A DNA stretch of 64,000 nt, from the NCBI RefSeq assembly GCF_000719095.1, contig NZ_JOEH01000048.1, positions 10,104 through 74,103 on the forward strand. Direction: 5' to 3'. Positions 55,088 through 64,000 of the stretch are shown one piece after another (position 1 is the stretch's first letter; each line of letters starts with the position of its first letter). Position numbers and translations under genes: made by a program. The notes below the pieces were generated by a model that saw nothing but the letters and a program-made list of their open reading frames with translations, did no database searches and was not told the DNA's origin. The stretch comes from Streptacidiphilus jeojiense (GTDB taxonomy: Bacteria; Actinomycetota; Actinomycetes; Streptomycetales; Streptomycetaceae).

Positions 55088-55561
55088 CTACTGGCTGCTG
55101 CTGCCGAAGTCCTCGGGCGAGATCTGGTCCAGGAACTCCCGGAACCGTTCGACCTCGTCCTCCTGCTCGTCCGGGATGGCGATCCCGGCCTCGTCCAGCA
55201 CACCGTCGCTGCCGTAGATCGGCGCACCGGTCCGCAGTGCCAGCGCTATGGCGTCCGAGGGACGCGCACTGACCTCCACGCCGCTCGCGAAGACCAGTTC
55301 GGCGTAGAAGACCCCCTCGCGGAGGTCGGTGATCCGCACCTCGGTGAGCTGCTGGCCCACCGCCTCCAGCACATTGCGGAAGAGGTCGTGCGTGAGCGGG
55401 CGCACCGGGGTCATCCCCTGCTGCGCGAAGGCGATGGCCGTGGCCTCCCCCGGTCCGATCCAGATGGGGAGGTACCGGTCGCCCCCGACCTCGCGCAGCA
55501 GCACGATCGGCTGGTTCGACGGCATCTCCACCCTGACACCCACGACGTCTAGCTCGTTCAC
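55088..55561 (-). CDS. Bifunctional nuclease family protein (DUF151)
   Basis: The product has 157 residues. ELDVVGVRVEMPSNQPIVLLRE, LPIWIGPGEATAIAFAQQG and VSARPSDAIALALRTGAPIY are the hallmarks of the BFN/DUF151 family. The acidic C-terminus (DEQEDEVERFREFLDQISPEDFG) is typical of actinobacterial members. The GTG at 55561 gives VNELDVVGV. The precise role is unsettled. It lies between two MerR regulators. Confidence 0.92.
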   Translation of the reverse strand: MNELDVVGVRVEMPSNQPIVLLREVGGDRYLPIWIGPGEATAIAFAQQGMTPVRPLTHDLFRNVLEAVGQQLTEVRITDLREGVFYAELVFASGVEVSARPSDAIALALRTGAPIYGSDGVLDEAGIAIPDEQEDEVERFREFLDQISPEDFGSSSQ

Positions 55562-55644
55562 ACTCGCAACCCTAGGGCGCACCGCCCCGATACTCCAGTT
55601 CTGATTGGTTTCGGAGGGGGGTCGGAGCAGGCTCGGGTGCAGGC

Positions 55645-56442
55645 TCAGAGCCCGGGGCGGGCCCGTAGTCCGGCCTGGACCAGGGCGGCGTGCAGCCGTA
55701 CCGAGAGCGTGGCGAGTTCCCGGGCCAGCGCGGCGGCATGGGCCCGGGTCTGCGGGTTGCGGTGCCTGCGCAGCGGCGCGACCACCTGTTCGACCAGTCC
55801 GACCTCCCGGTCGGCCGCCGCCTTGACCGCGCGCAGGTGCCGCGGCTCCAGGCCGAACCGGCCCAACTCCGCCACCAGTCGGGCGACCTGCAGCATCTCC
55901 GGGTCGTAGCCGCCCTCGGGGGTCGCCACCACCAGCCCGTAGGACTCCCAGTCGGCCAACTGCTGCTCGGCCACGCCCGCCGCCGCCAGCAGCTCCGCCC
56001 GTCCCAGCCGCGGGCCCGGGACGAACGCCTCCGGCTGGGGCGGCTCGATCGCGTGCGGCTCGCCGCCGCCCGGCAGCGCCGGCGGCTCCTCGCCCGCGTC
56101 CAGGGCGTCCAGGTGCTCCCTGATCACCCGCAGCGGCAGGTAGTGGTCCCGCTGCATGCGCAGCACCTGGGCGAGCCGGTGGACGTCGGCGCGGCTGAAC
56201 TTCCGGTAGCCCGAAGGGGTGCGCTGCGGCTCGACCAGGCGCTCCGCCTCCAGGAAGCGGATCTTGGAGATGGTGACCTCGGGGAACTCGTCCCGCAGCA
56301 CCCCGAGTACCGCGCCGATGCTCAGCAGCTGCCTGCCGGCCTCGACGGCTCCGGCCGTGGCGGTGGCCACTTGGGCCGTACCGACCTGGGCCGTTCCGGC
56401 TTCGGCCGTGCCGATGTGAGACGTGCCGTTGTCGCCCTGCAC
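55645..56442 (-). CDS. ftsR: MerR-family regulator, FtsR-like
   Basis: The product has 265 residues. LLSIGAVLGVLRDEFPEVTISKIRFLEAERLVEPQRTPSGYRKF (read in pieces) is the helix-turn-helix of the FtsR group; a 190-residue C-terminal part with PRLGRAELLAAAGVAEQQLADWESYGL follows. In corynebacteria FtsR activates ftsZ; this role is transferred by family. The N-terminus has repeats of AQVGTA type. The GTG at 56442 has GGAGG nine bases upstream. Confidence 0.85.
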   Translation of the reverse strand: MQGDNGTSHIGTAEAGTAQVGTAQVATATAGAVEAGRQLLSIGAVLGVLRDEFPEVTISKIRFLEAERLVEPQRTPSGYRKFSRADVHRLAQVLRMQRDHYLPLRVIREHLDALDAGEEPPALPGGGEPHAIEPPQPEAFVPGPRLGRAELLAAAGVAEQQLADWESYGLVVATPEGGYDPEMLQVARLVAELGRFGLEPRHLRAVKAAADREVGLVEQVVAPLRRHRNPQTRAHAAALARELATLSVRLHAALVQAGLRARPGL

Positions 56443-56506
56443 AGGATCGCTCCTCCGTTGTGCGCCGGGCCCGGCCGCAGTCGGTCCCGGCGGAACATCC
56501 CCCTGC

Positions 56507-57319
56507 TCAGAACCCCCGGCGGCTCTCGAAGAAGACCACCCGGTACTTGCCGATCTGCACCTCGTCACCCGTGCTCAGCGGCACCTCGTCGATGCGCTCA
56601 CGGTTGACGTAGGTGCCGTTGAGGCTGCCGACGTCGGCCACGCTGAAGCCGCCGGGCGTGCGGCGGAACTCGACGTGGCGCCGGGAGACGGTGATGTCGT
56701 CCAGGAAGATGTCGCTCTCCGGATGCCGGCCCGCCGTGGTCACATCGGTGTCCAGCAGGAACCGGCTGCCCGAGTTGGGCCCGCGGCGCACCACCAGCAG
56801 GGCCGAGCCCGGCGGCAGCGCGTCCACGGCGGCCTGCGCCTCGGGCGAGATCATCGGGGTGGCCTGGGTGGACGTCACCTCGGGGTCGTAGGCCTCCAGG
56901 CCCGAGATCGAGATGGTGGACGTCTGCTCCGACGGCCCCTCCGCCTGGCCGCGCGCCCGCAGCGGCGCGCCGCAGTTGGAGCAGAACCGGCTGGCCTCGG
57001 GGTTGCTGCTGCCACACCGGGTGCACACCGTCATCCCTGCGGCCTCCTGTCGCGGATCGCCTGCCTGAGCCTGCGCATACGGATCGGTACCAAACCCTCC
57101 AGCTGAGGTTGAGGGTACCGCTCCCTGTGCTATGCCCGCCCCACCGCCGAAACCGGCGTGTCGCTGGTCCTCCCGGTACATCGGACGCTCCTGCACCGGG
57201 GCCAGGGCGTCGCCCTCGTCCGGGCCGCGCATGCCCGGTACCGCCCGGTGGCGTGCGGTGGGCGCCTCGACCGCGCCCTGAGGGGACTTACGACCGAACA
57301 GCTTCGAGAACAGACTCAC
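56507..57319 (-). CDS. Zinc-ribbon plus FHA domain signalling protein
   Basis: The product has 270 residues. A 90-residue Pro/Gly-rich N-terminus is followed by a zinc ribbon (CTRCGSSNPEASRFCSNCG, four Cys) and a C-terminal FHA domain with GRHPESDIFLDD, TVSRRHVEF and GSLNGTYVN, the phosphothreonine-binding residues. It resembles GarA-type substrates of serine/threonine kinases. The GTG at 57319 gives SLFSKLFGRK. It heads the segment with DUF881 and Sbp genes, which points to envelope or division signalling. Confidence 0.88.
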   Translation of the reverse strand: MSLFSKLFGRKSPQGAVEAPTARHRAVPGMRGPDEGDALAPVQERPMYREDQRHAGFGGGAGIAQGAVPSTSAGGFGTDPYAQAQAGDPRQEAAGMTVCTRCGSSNPEASRFCSNCGAPLRARGQAEGPSEQTSTISISGLEAYDPEVTSTQATPMISPEAQAAVDALPPGSALLVVRRGPNSGSRFLLDTDVTTAGRHPESDIFLDDITVSRRHVEFRRTPGGFSVADVGSLNGTYVNRERIDEVPLSTGDEVQIGKYRVVFFESRRGF

Positions 57320-57428
57320 GGACGATTCCCCTTGCGTGACACGAGCCTGCCCGAGGGGCAGGGTGAAGCCATCATGGACGATAGTTGAGAACTGCTGCCG
57401 ACAGGGCCGTGGGCGACCCGGCGGAACC

Positions 57429-58361
57429 TCATGGCTGCGCCGAGTGAGCGTAGCCAGGGGCACTCAACGGGATCAAGGCCGTCACCGACAGCGACTTCTG
57501 CTCGGAGACGGTGGCTTTCGCCCCCTGCAGCTTGTCGACGGACTGGACCACACCACCGGGGATCCCCAGCGCGACGTCGAGGTCGTGCGAGTTCCCGATG
57601 ACGGTGAACCGGTAGGGCTGGGTGATCTTGGTACCGCCGGTCACGACGGTCCCGGGGTCGGCGTCGGAGAACCAGGTGCCGGCGACCACACGTACATCGT
57701 TGATCTGCACCGCCTCCGCCCCCGCTGCGCGAAGCTCCTCCAAAGTGTTGAGCAGCATATCTGCTTGCACCTTGCCGTCGGGGTCGTTGACGGTGAGGAC
57801 GATCCCCGGCCCGGTCGCCGCGACCGTGCCCGCGAGCACGCCCAACTGCTGTTCCTTGATCCGGGTCTGCTTCTGCGCCTCGGCCGCCTGCTGCGAGCTG
57901 TTCTGCAGCGTGGTCAGCGACTCCTGCAGCTGCTGGCGGTCGTCCTGCAGCCGCTGCTGCTTGGCGTCCACCTCGTCCAGCACCCGGACCAGGTCCTCCT
58001 GGCGGGCGCCGCGCAGCTGCGACTCGGTGTTGGTGGAGCGCACCTGGATGGCCAGGCCCAGCCCCAGCGAGAACAGCAGCAGCGCGACCACGATCTGCGG
58101 CCGGGACAGCCGCGGCGGCCAGAGCGCCGCGGCGAGCCGCTGACGCCCGGTCAGACGGTCCGGCTGCCCTGCCTGGTCCGACACGACCGATTCGGTCGCC
58201 GCTGATTCGGCCGCCGCTGATTCGGCCGCCGGCTTCGTTCCTGACGGATCCGCCGCGTGGTGCGCGGGCTGGTGCCCCGTCGGCTGGTCCGCCGGCTGGT
58301 CCGGGGCAGGCGTCAGCGGCGTTGGGGGCTGCTCCCCCGACGCTCTCTCGTGCTGGCCCAC
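57429..58361 (-). CDS. DUF881 membrane-anchored protein (second of pair)
   Basis: The product has 310 residues. An 80-residue hydrophilic N-terminus with AAESAAAESAATES repeats precedes one membrane helix (IVVALLLFSLGLGLAIQV), a coiled coil (VLDEVDAKQQRLQDDRQQLQESL) and a DUF881 domain (GPGIVLTVNDPDG, RAAGAEAVQIND). DUF881 proteins flank Sbp in actinobacterial and firmicute division regions. It starts with GTG at 58361. Confidence 0.9.
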   Translation of the reverse strand: MGQHERASGEQPPTPLTPAPDQPADQPTGHQPAHHAADPSGTKPAAESAAAESAATESVVSDQAGQPDRLTGRQRLAAALWPPRLSRPQIVVALLLFSLGLGLAIQVRSTNTESQLRGARQEDLVRVLDEVDAKQQRLQDDRQQLQESLTTLQNSSQQAAEAQKQTRIKEQQLGVLAGTVAATGPGIVLTVNDPDGKVQADMLLNTLEELRAAGAEAVQINDVRVVAGTWFSDADPGTVVTGGTKITQPYRFTVIGNSHDLDVALGIPGGVVQSVDKLQGAKATVSEQKSLSVTALIPLSAPGYAHSAQP

Positions 58362-58475
58362 CTGTCACTCCCGCCGCTTCCGACCTGCGCCGATCATCCT
58401 GCCATCCGTCCTACCCGGCCGGAGCACCGGGTGCACCCGCCTCATGCCCGGGCCGAGCCCGGAACTCCCGCGCCC

Positions 58476-58808
58476 CTAGGCCCGGAACACATGCCTTCTG
58501 ATCGCCGCGGCATTGGAGAAGATCCGGATACCGAGCACCACCACCACACCGGTGGACAGCTGCGACCCCACTCCGAGCTGGTCGCCCAGGAACACGATCA
58601 GTCCGGCGACCACCACGTTCGACAGGAACGAGACCACGAAGACCTTGTCGTCGAAGATGCCGTCGAGCATGGCCCTGATCCCGCCGAAGACCGCGTCCAA
58701 CGCGGCCACGATGGCGATGGGCAGGTACGGCACCAGCCCCGCCGGGATACCCGGCTGGACCACCAGCCCGACGACGACCCCGATCACGAGGCCCAGTACG
58801 GCGATCAC
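58476..58808 (-). CDS. sbp: Small basic protein Sbp (DUF1290)
   Basis: The product has 110 residues and three predicted helices (IAVLGLVIGVVVGLVVQP, YLPIAIVAALDAVFGGIRA and SFLSNVVVAGLIVFLGDQLG), matching Sbp. The GTG at 58808 overlaps the stop of the upstream DUF881 gene as GTGA. Despite its name the Sbp family is a membrane protein linked by context to cell division and FtsZ-region genes. Confidence 0.92.
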   Translation of the reverse strand: MIAVLGLVIGVVVGLVVQPGIPAGLVPYLPIAIVAALDAVFGGIRAMLDGIFDDKVFVVSFLSNVVVAGLIVFLGDQLGVGSQLSTGVVVVLGIRIFSNAAAIRRHVFRA

Positions 58809-59731
58809 GGTGTTGCTCCTCCCCTGCCGGACGGGGTCGCGTACTGCAGGCCGCTCCTGGCCGCCGCAGGCAGATCCACCCGGTCCTCACTGCTGATGCT
58901 GTATCTGATGGCGTAGTCCGCCTTGAGCTGCTCCAGGTAGACGCCGCCGTCGACGTTCTGCTGGAACCCGCTCTCCATCCCGCTGCCTCCGATGGCATCC
59001 ACGGTGTAGGGGAGGACCAGCGGGTGGTTGTCGACCAGTATCGCGTCGCCGGCCGCGCGGATCGCCGACAGGGCGGTGAGCCGCTGGCCGTTGATCGCGA
59101 CGCCCTCCGCGCCGGACTGCCAGAGTGCGTTGACCACCAACTGGACGTCGCGGTCACGGACCCGGCCGGTGTCACTGAACCCGGCCGCGGTACGCGGGTT
59201 GTCCCCGCCGTCGGTCCCGGCCGACACCGCGTCGTCCAGGACCAGCCGTATCCCGGGTCCGTAGGCCGCGCCGACACCGGTGACCAGCTGCAACTGCTGC
59301 AGCTGCGCGGTGCTCCCGCCGTCGCCGGCACCGTCCGCCTTCGCCTGCTGCTGGAGCCGCTTCAGCTGGGCCCGGTCCTTGTCGATCTCCTGCTGCACCT
59401 GGTCGGCGTTGGCCTGCGCCGTGCCCACCCGGGCGATCAGCTCCTGCCGCTCCTGGGCGGCCACCGGCGCGGAGGCCCTGACCTGCACCGCCCCCACCGT
59501 CAGCACCAGCGCCGCGAGCAGCAGCCCGCCCCCGAGGAAGAGCTTGCCGCGCAGCGTCCCGGGCATCCGGCTGGTGCCGTACTGGCCGCGGCTGCGGGCC
59601 GCGTCCGCGTAGCCGTCGTCGAGGGCGTGCTCCATGACATTGGTGAGCAACGACATGGACGCGTCGGGGCGCGAACTCCACTTCCCCGCGGATCGCGCAG
59701 CCCTTTCACCATCCGCCCCTGTCGTCGACAT
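58805..59731 (-). CDS. DUF881 membrane-anchored protein (first of pair)
   Basis: The product has 308 residues. One helix (FLGGGLLLAALVLTVGAVQV) is followed by a coiled coil (ANADQVQQEIDKDRAQLKRLQQQ) and the DUF881 domain (GPGIRLVLDDAV, WQSGAEGVAINGQR, LPYTVDAIG). ATG 59731 is chosen over 59800. The stop overlaps sbp by four bases. A DUF881-Sbp-DUF881 trio may form a membrane complex. Confidence 0.9.
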   Translation of the reverse strand: MSTTGADGERAARSAGKWSSRPDASMSLLTNVMEHALDDGYADAARSRGQYGTSRMPGTLRGKLFLGGGLLLAALVLTVGAVQVRASAPVAAQERQELIARVGTAQANADQVQQEIDKDRAQLKRLQQQAKADGAGDGGSTAQLQQLQLVTGVGAAYGPGIRLVLDDAVSAGTDGGDNPRTAAGFSDTGRVRDRDVQLVVNALWQSGAEGVAINGQRLTALSAIRAAGDAILVDNHPLVLPYTVDAIGGSGMESGFQQNVDGGVYLEQLKADYAIRYSISSEDRVDLPAAARSGLQYATPSGRGGATP

Positions 59732-59892
59732 GCGCCACATCGTCGCACGTCGCGTCGCCGACACCGGCACAACTCGCGCCGCACGCCGCCAACCCGGCAC
59801 AGGATCGTGACAAAATCCCGGACGCGCCGGGGGCCGGTGTCACGTTCTCCGTCGCGGCACCGGCCCCTCGATCCCCCTGCTGCGCCTCGCGG

Positions 59893-62391
59893 CTACTCGC
59901 GGTCGGTGGCCTCGACCACCGCGCTCCACTCGTCCAGCAGCGCCTGCGTGGAGACGTCGTCGGGACCCTCCGCCCACAGGTGGGTGACGGCCTCCGCCGG
60001 GTCGGGGACGACCATCGTCCAGCGGCCGTCGGTCTCCACCACCCGCACCCCGTCGGTGGTGTCCACGTGCCGGTCACCGGCCGCCTCCACCACCGAGCGC
60101 ATCACCATGCCCTTGGCGGACCACGGCGTCGCCAGGTCGCGCCGGTGCACATGTGCCTTGGGGATCCGCGCATCGATCTGACTCAGCGTCAACTGCGTCC
60201 GCGCCACCAGCCCGACCAGCCGGACGAAGGCGGCGGCGCCGTCGAAGATCCCGCTGAACTCGGGGATCACGAAGCGGCCCCGGCCGTCCCCGCCGAAGAT
60301 CGTGCCCTCCGCGGACGAGGCGCTGGTCAGCGCGTCCGGCGAGGTCGTGGTCCACTGCACCTGGGTGCCGTGGTAGGCGGCGACCTGCTCGGCGATCCTG
60401 GTCGTGGTCACCGGCAGCGCCACCTTCCCGCTGCGGCCCTCGGCCGCCACCAGGTCCAGGAAGACCAGCAGCGCCCGGTCGTCCTCGATCAGGTGCCCGC
60501 GCTCGTCGACGAACGACACCCGCTCGCCCACCGGGTCGAAGCGCACCCCGAAGGCCGCCTTGGACGAGGCCACCAGCTCACCGAGCCGCACCAGGCCGGC
60601 CCTGCGCTCCTCGGCCGACTCGGTCGGCCTGGCCTCGTTCATGCCCTGGTTGACGGTCAGCGCCTCGATCCCGAGCCGACCCAGGATGCTGGGCAGGACC
60701 AGGCCGGCGCTGCCGTGCGCGGCGTCGATGACCACCTTCAGCCCGGCCTCGGGCACCCCGCTGGTGTCCACGGCACGCAGCAACGTTCCTGCATAGGAGT
60801 CGAAGACGCTGGCGGGGAAGGTCAGGTCGCCGATCTCACCGGGGAACGCCCTGCGGTACTCCTGGCGGGCGTAGACCCGGTCGAGCTTGCGCTGGCCCGC
60901 CTGGGAGAGGTCCGCGCCGCGCTCATCGAAGAAGAGGATGTCCAGCGAGTCCGGCACCCCGGGCGTGGTCCGCAGCATGATGCCGCCGGCGCTGCCTCGG
61001 GCCGTCTGCTGCCGGGCCACCGGCATCGGCACGTTCTCCAGGTCGCGCACGTCGATGGCGCTGGCCTGCAGGGCCGAGATCATGGCGCGCTTGAGCGCAC
61101 GGGCACCGCGGGAGTGGTCACGCGCGATGGTGACCGTCGCGCCCTTCTTGAGCGTGGTCGCATAGGCACCGGCCAGCCGGACCGCCAGCTCGGGCGTGAT
61201 CTCGACATTGATGATCCCGGAGACGCCGCGCACGCCGAAGAGGTGCTCCTGGCCGCGGGACTCCCAGATCACCGAGGTGTTGACGACCGCGCCGGCCTCG
61301 ATGGTCTTGAACGGGTAGACGCGGACGTTGCCCGCGATGATCGACTCCTCCTCGATCAGGCACTCGTCCCCGATCACCGCGCCGTCGTCGATCCGCGCCG
61401 CCCGCATCACATCGGTGTTCTTGCCGATGACGCAGCCGCGCAGATTGGTCTGCGGACCGATGTAGACGTTGTCGTGCACGATCGCCCGGTGCAGGAACGC
61501 CCCGCGTTTCACCACGACGTTGCTGCCGAGCACGGTGTTCTCGCGCAGCTCGACGCCGCCCTCGACCTTGGCGTAGTCGCCGATGTAGAGCGGCCCGCGC
61601 AGCACCGCCTCGGGGTCCACCTCGGCGCCCTCGGCCACCCAGACGCCGGGGGAGATCTCGAAGCCGTCGATGTCGACGTCGACCTTGCCCTCGAGGACGT
61701 CGGCCTGTGCCTTCATGTAGCTGTCATGGGTGCCCACGTCCTCCCAGTAGCCCTCGGCGACGAAGCCGTAGATCGGCTTCCCCTCCTTGAGCAGCTGCGG
61801 GAAGACGTCCCCGGACCAGTCGACGGAGGTGTCCGCGGCCACGTAGTCGAAGACCTCGGGCTCCATGACGTAGATGCCGGTGTTCACCGTGTCCGAGAAC
61901 ACCTGGCCCCAGGTCGGCTTCTCCAGGAAGCGCTCGACCCGCCCCTCGTCGTCGACGATGGTGATGCCGAACTCCAGCGGGTTCGGGACCCGGGTCAGAC
62001 AGACGGTGACCAGCGCGCCCTTGGAGCGGTGGAACTCCATCAGCTCGGTCAGGTCGAAGTCGGTGAGCGCGTCACCGGAGATCACCAGGAAGGAATCGTC
62101 CTTGAGCGCGTCCTCCGCGTTCTTGACGCTTCCAGCGGTCCCGAGCGGGGTCTCCTCATTCGCGTAGGTAAGGGTCATGCCCAGTTCTTCGCCGTCCCCG
62201 AAGTAGTTCCGGACGAGCGAAGCAAGGAATTGCACAGTCACAACGGTCTCGGTCAGCCCGTGTCGCTTCAGCAGACGGAGCACATGCTCCATGATCGGTC
62301 GGTTCACGACCGGAAGCAGGGGCTTGGGCATGCTTGAGGTCATAGGGCGGAGGCGCGTGCCCTCGCCTCCGGCCATCACAACGGCCTTCAT
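59893..62391 (-). CDS. Mannose-1-phosphate guanylyltransferase-type protein fused to a degenerate phosphomannomutase domain
   Basis: The product has 832 residues. Residues 1-235 are a sugar nucleotidyltransferase ([21 protein letters not shown], then [11 protein letters not shown] and [10 protein letters not shown]). Residues 240-370 carry hexapeptide repeats (left-handed helix). From about 385 there is a phosphohexomutase fold, but the usual phosphoserine motif, the Asp-rich metal loop (here FDPVGERV) and the C-terminal SGTEP motif are not seen. It should supply GDP-mannose or a related sugar for envelope glycans; the mutase part is probably regulatory. Confidence 0.88.
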   Translation of the reverse strand: MKAVVMAGGEGTRLRPMTSSMPKPLLPVVNRPIMEHVLRLLKRHGLTETVVTVQFLASLVRNYFGDGEELGMTLTYANEETPLGTAGSVKNAEDALKDDSFLVISGDALTDFDLTELMEFHRSKGALVTVCLTRVPNPLEFGITIVDDEGRVERFLEKPTWGQVFSDTVNTGIYVMEPEVFDYVAADTSVDWSGDVFPQLLKEGKPIYGFVAEGYWEDVGTHDSYMKAQADVLEGKVDVDIDGFEISPGVWVAEGAEVDPEAVLRGPLYIGDYAKVEGGVELRENTVLGSNVVVKRGAFLHRAIVHDNVYIGPQTNLRGCVIGKNTDVMRAARIDDGAVIGDECLIEEESIIAGNVRVYPFKTIEAGAVVNTSVIWESRGQEHLFGVRGVSGIINVEITPELAVRLAGAYATTLKKGATVTIARDHSRGARALKRAMISALQASAIDVRDLENVPMPVARQQTARGSAGGIMLRTTPGVPDSLDILFFDERGADLSQAGQRKLDRVYARQEYRRAFPGEIGDLTFPASVFDSYAGTLLRAVDTSGVPEAGLKVVIDAAHGSAGLVLPSILGRLGIEALTVNQGMNEARPTESAEERRAGLVRLGELVASSKAAFGVRFDPVGERVSFVDERGHLIEDDRALLVFLDLVAAEGRSGKVALPVTTTRIAEQVAAYHGTQVQWTTTSPDALTSASSAEGTIFGGDGRGRFVIPEFSGIFDGAAAFVRLVGLVARTQLTLSQIDARIPKAHVHRRDLATPWSAKGMVMRSVVEAAGDRHVDTTDGVRVVETDGRWTMVVPDPAEAVTHLWAEGPDDVSTQALLDEWSAVVEATDRE

Positions 62392-62475
62392 GTCGGGTGG
62401 TTCCTCCTTGTGGCCTTGGCGGAGCTGTCATCCGACGGCCGACCCCGCCACGGGCGCCCAAGGGCCACCCGGCGG

Positions 62476-63084
62476 TCAGTCGACCGCGGTGCCCGTCCGT
62501 ACCAGACGACGGGTCTGAACCGCGTACAGGATCCCTGCCCACCAATACAGCGTCGTACCCCACCAGACGAACGCCCATCCGATGATGAATGCCACACTCC
62601 CCAGCCAGTCACTCCTCTCTGTGAGCAGAAGCAACGGGAATGCGTACATCAGATTGAACGTAGCCGCCTTCCCCAGGAAATTCACCCCGGGCGGCCCGTA
62701 CCCGTGCCGCCTCAGCACCGGCAGCAGCGAGGCGATGAACACCTCCCGCCCCAGCAGAAGCGCGGTCAGCCACCAGGGCATGATGCCCCGCCAGGTCAAC
62801 CCGACGATCGTCGACAGCACGAACAGCCGATCAGCAAGCGGATCGAGCAGTTGACCCAGACGGCTGATCTGCCCCCACCGCCGAGCGAGCTTCCCGTCCA
62901 GGTAGTCGCTGACCCCGCTCGCCATCAGGATGAGAATCGCCCAGCCGTCGTTGTGCGGCCCCCCGAACTCCGGCCACAGCACCAACCACAGAAACACCGG
63001 CACCCCGACGAGCCGCGCCATGCTGAGCACGTTGGGGATGGTGAGCACGCGGTCGGTCTGGACTCGCGTCTCCTGAACCTCCAC
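62476..63084 (-). CDS. CDP-alcohol phosphatidyltransferase, probable cardiolipin synthase
   Basis: The product has 202 residues and several membrane helices. SDYLDGKLARRWGQISRLGQLLDPLADRL is the DG-AR-G-D-D motif (split here as SDYLDGKLARRW and LGQLLDPLADRL). As I recall, the S. coelicolor gene at this place (SCO1389) encodes a eukaryote-like cardiolipin synthase, so this may join CDP-diacylglycerol with phosphatidylglycerol; PgsA activity is the alternative. The GTG at 63084 has AGGAGG eight bases upstream. Confidence 0.88.
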   Translation of the reverse strand: MEVQETRVQTDRVLTIPNVLSMARLVGVPVFLWLVLWPEFGGPHNDGWAILILMASGVSDYLDGKLARRWGQISRLGQLLDPLADRLFVLSTIVGLTWRGIMPWWLTALLLGREVFIASLLPVLRRHGYGPPGVNFLGKAATFNLMYAFPLLLLTERSDWLGSVAFIIGWAFVWWGTTLYWWAGILYAVQTRRLVRTGTAVD

Positions 63085-63261
63085 CCGGGAGCCTCCTGGG
63101 ACGAACGGACGATCGGACGATGTACGAAGCGGGCATGGGTATGGCTACGGGTTTGGGTACCGCCTTGGGTACGGCTGTACAGGGACTTTACCTTCCCATG
63201 GAGTGAGGGCGAGCGCGTGGGGCTGGGGATGCGTACGGCGACAGGGGAGGCCGAGCTCCAA

Positions 63262-63830
63262 CGCGGGTCGCGGCAACTGCAGGTGGCTTACATGGCGGGT
63301 CCGATGCCGCCCTCCGCCGCCCGTGGCTTGTTGCTGCTGCTCGCTACGCTCGCGGCGACAAGGGCGGGGAGGGGTGGCAGCTGGGGCCCGTTGCCGGGCG
63401 GCGGGGGGTGGGGGCGGTGCAGAAACGTTCCTGCCGAGGCGTGCGCGGTTTTGGGGTCACTGGTCCGACGCTTTCTGCCTGCAATGTCCGGTTTCGACGT
63501 CGAGGGAGTGACCCGATAGGTGGGGCCTTGGACTGAACCGGGGTCACTTTCGGGACAAGGTGTCACTTGATCATGCCGTAATGCCCCATTTGACCCGGCC
63601 CTGGCGTACCACGAGTGACCCGACGTCCCGAAATCGACCCCGGTTCCCGCGAGCCCCGGCCACAGAACCGTTTCTGCACACCCGCACCCGGCAACGGCGC
63701 CCGGCACCGGCACCGCTTCTCCGCTGTAGTTGGCCCGCGAGGCGGAGCCGAGCAACAGCAACAAGCCACGGACGCGCCATTCGGCATCGGTGGCGCCATG
63801 TAAGCCACCTGCAGTAGCCGCTGGCCCGCG
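63262..63830. repeat. Large imperfect inverted repeat in a gene-free 0.8-kb stretch
   Basis: Between the phosphatidyltransferase gene and the rRNA terminator no gene is seen. Arm 1 (63262-63430) and arm 2 (63665-63830) are inverted relatives. Shared blocks in order are CGCGGG, CTGCAGGTGGCTTACATGGC, GTGGCTTGTTGCTG and GTGCAGAAACG. Several GTGACC/GGTCAC units lie between the arms. Peptide frames in the arms shift between copies, so the sequence is not coding. Confidence 0.8.
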
Positions 63831-63868
63831 GTGGCGGCCGGCTCCCCCACCGCACTGGCGGGGAATGC

Positions 63869-63903
63869 AGGAAGCCCCCTGACCGGTGGTCAGGGGGCTT
63901 CCT
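63869..63903 (-). terminator. rRNA operon terminator hairpin
   Basis: A 16-bp perfect stem (63869-63884 with 63888-63903, AGGAAGCCCCCTGACC) and 3-base loop follow the 3' end of the 5S gene. Confidence 0.92.
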
Positions 63904-63912
63904 GTTAATGGT

Positions 63913-64000
63913 TGTTCGGCGGCGTCCTACTCTCCCACAGGGTCCCCCCTGCAGTACCATCGGCGCTGTGAGGCTTAGCTTCCGGGTTCGGGATGTTACC
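63913..64000 (-). rRNA. rrf: 5S ribosomal RNA, 3' part
   Basis: Read on the minus strand the sequence contains CCCGAACCCGGAAGCTAAGC, GCGCCGATGGTACTGC and GGGAGAGTAGGACGCCGCC, the conserved 3' two thirds of actinobacterial 5S rRNA. The 5' part continues past the right edge, so an rRNA operon lies to the right and is transcribed leftward. The exact 3' base is uncertain by a few positions. Confidence 0.95.

Noticed and set aside
59980..62337. A 785-codon plus-strand open frame
   Set aside because: It is antisense to the nucleotidyltransferase-mutase gene and shows no recognisable domain.

Overview
The window is high-GC DNA with the codon use, GTG/TTG starts, leaderless-looking genes and gene families of a Streptomycetaceae chromosome (Streptomyces, Kitasatospora, Streptacidiphilus or a relative). 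The evidence is DUF5302, DUF5999, the SanA, bifunctional-nuclease, MerR, FHA, DUF881, Sbp and mannose-1-phosphate guanylyltransferase block, and the actinobacterial 5S rRNA at the right edge. Most long open frames opposite these genes are GC-skew shadows and were left out.

Layout. (1) 1-16.7 kb: an operon of an Hsp90-like ATPase, a TPR protein and a HELGH-motif protein cut by the window edge. It is followed by a PLP decarboxylase, a Tat-exported multicopper oxidase with a membrane partner and MarR regulator, an ohr/ohrR peroxide pair with a clear operator, a TerD-vWA protein, a MocR regulator facing a PaiB-like flavoprotein, and a sugar transporter that seems to start at CTG. (2) 16.8-22.3 kb: an accessory stretch with a SMI1-like protein, a HAD hydrolase, an XRE regulator with two small Cys-rich proteins, and an array of seven tightly packed, partly non-canonical tRNA genes. 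(3) 22.4-32.1 kb: a SoxR-like regulator with a divergent MFS exporter, an ECF sigma operon with a second exporter, two TetR-controlled units, an amidase-like protein and two alpha/beta hydrolases. (4) 32.2-35.3 kb: a protein family I recall from actinobacteria and their phages, then two units in which the 3' half of a tRNA, with CCA, precedes a matching 5' half. These are candidate circularly permuted tRNA genes. After them come a Clp-N protein and a damaged HAD/PadR pair around poly-C runs that look like an assembly fault.

(5) 35.3-47.1 kb: a FtsX/ABC exporter next to a two-component system, a secreted protein with a Ser-Ala linker, a CPBP protease, a glutamate-cysteine ligase family enzyme, and small conserved actinobacterial proteins. 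(6) 47.1-63.1 kb: a housekeeping block whose order matches, as I recall it, the S. coelicolor SCO1378-1389 region: gcvP behind a tandem glycine riboswitch, a PRC-barrel/DUF2382 stress protein, DNA polymerase IV, a SanA-like protein, two MerR regulators around a bifunctional nuclease, an FHA protein, DUF881-Sbp-DUF881, a nucleotidyltransferase fused to a degenerate phosphomannomutase, and a CDP-alcohol phosphatidyltransferase. (7) 63.1-64 kb: about 0.8 kb without a gene that holds a large imperfect inverted repeat, then the terminator and 3' end of a 5S rRNA gene on the minus strand.

The two most unusual signals are the irregular tRNA array at 21.1-21.7 kb and the reversed-order tRNA halves at 33.0-33.25 kb.
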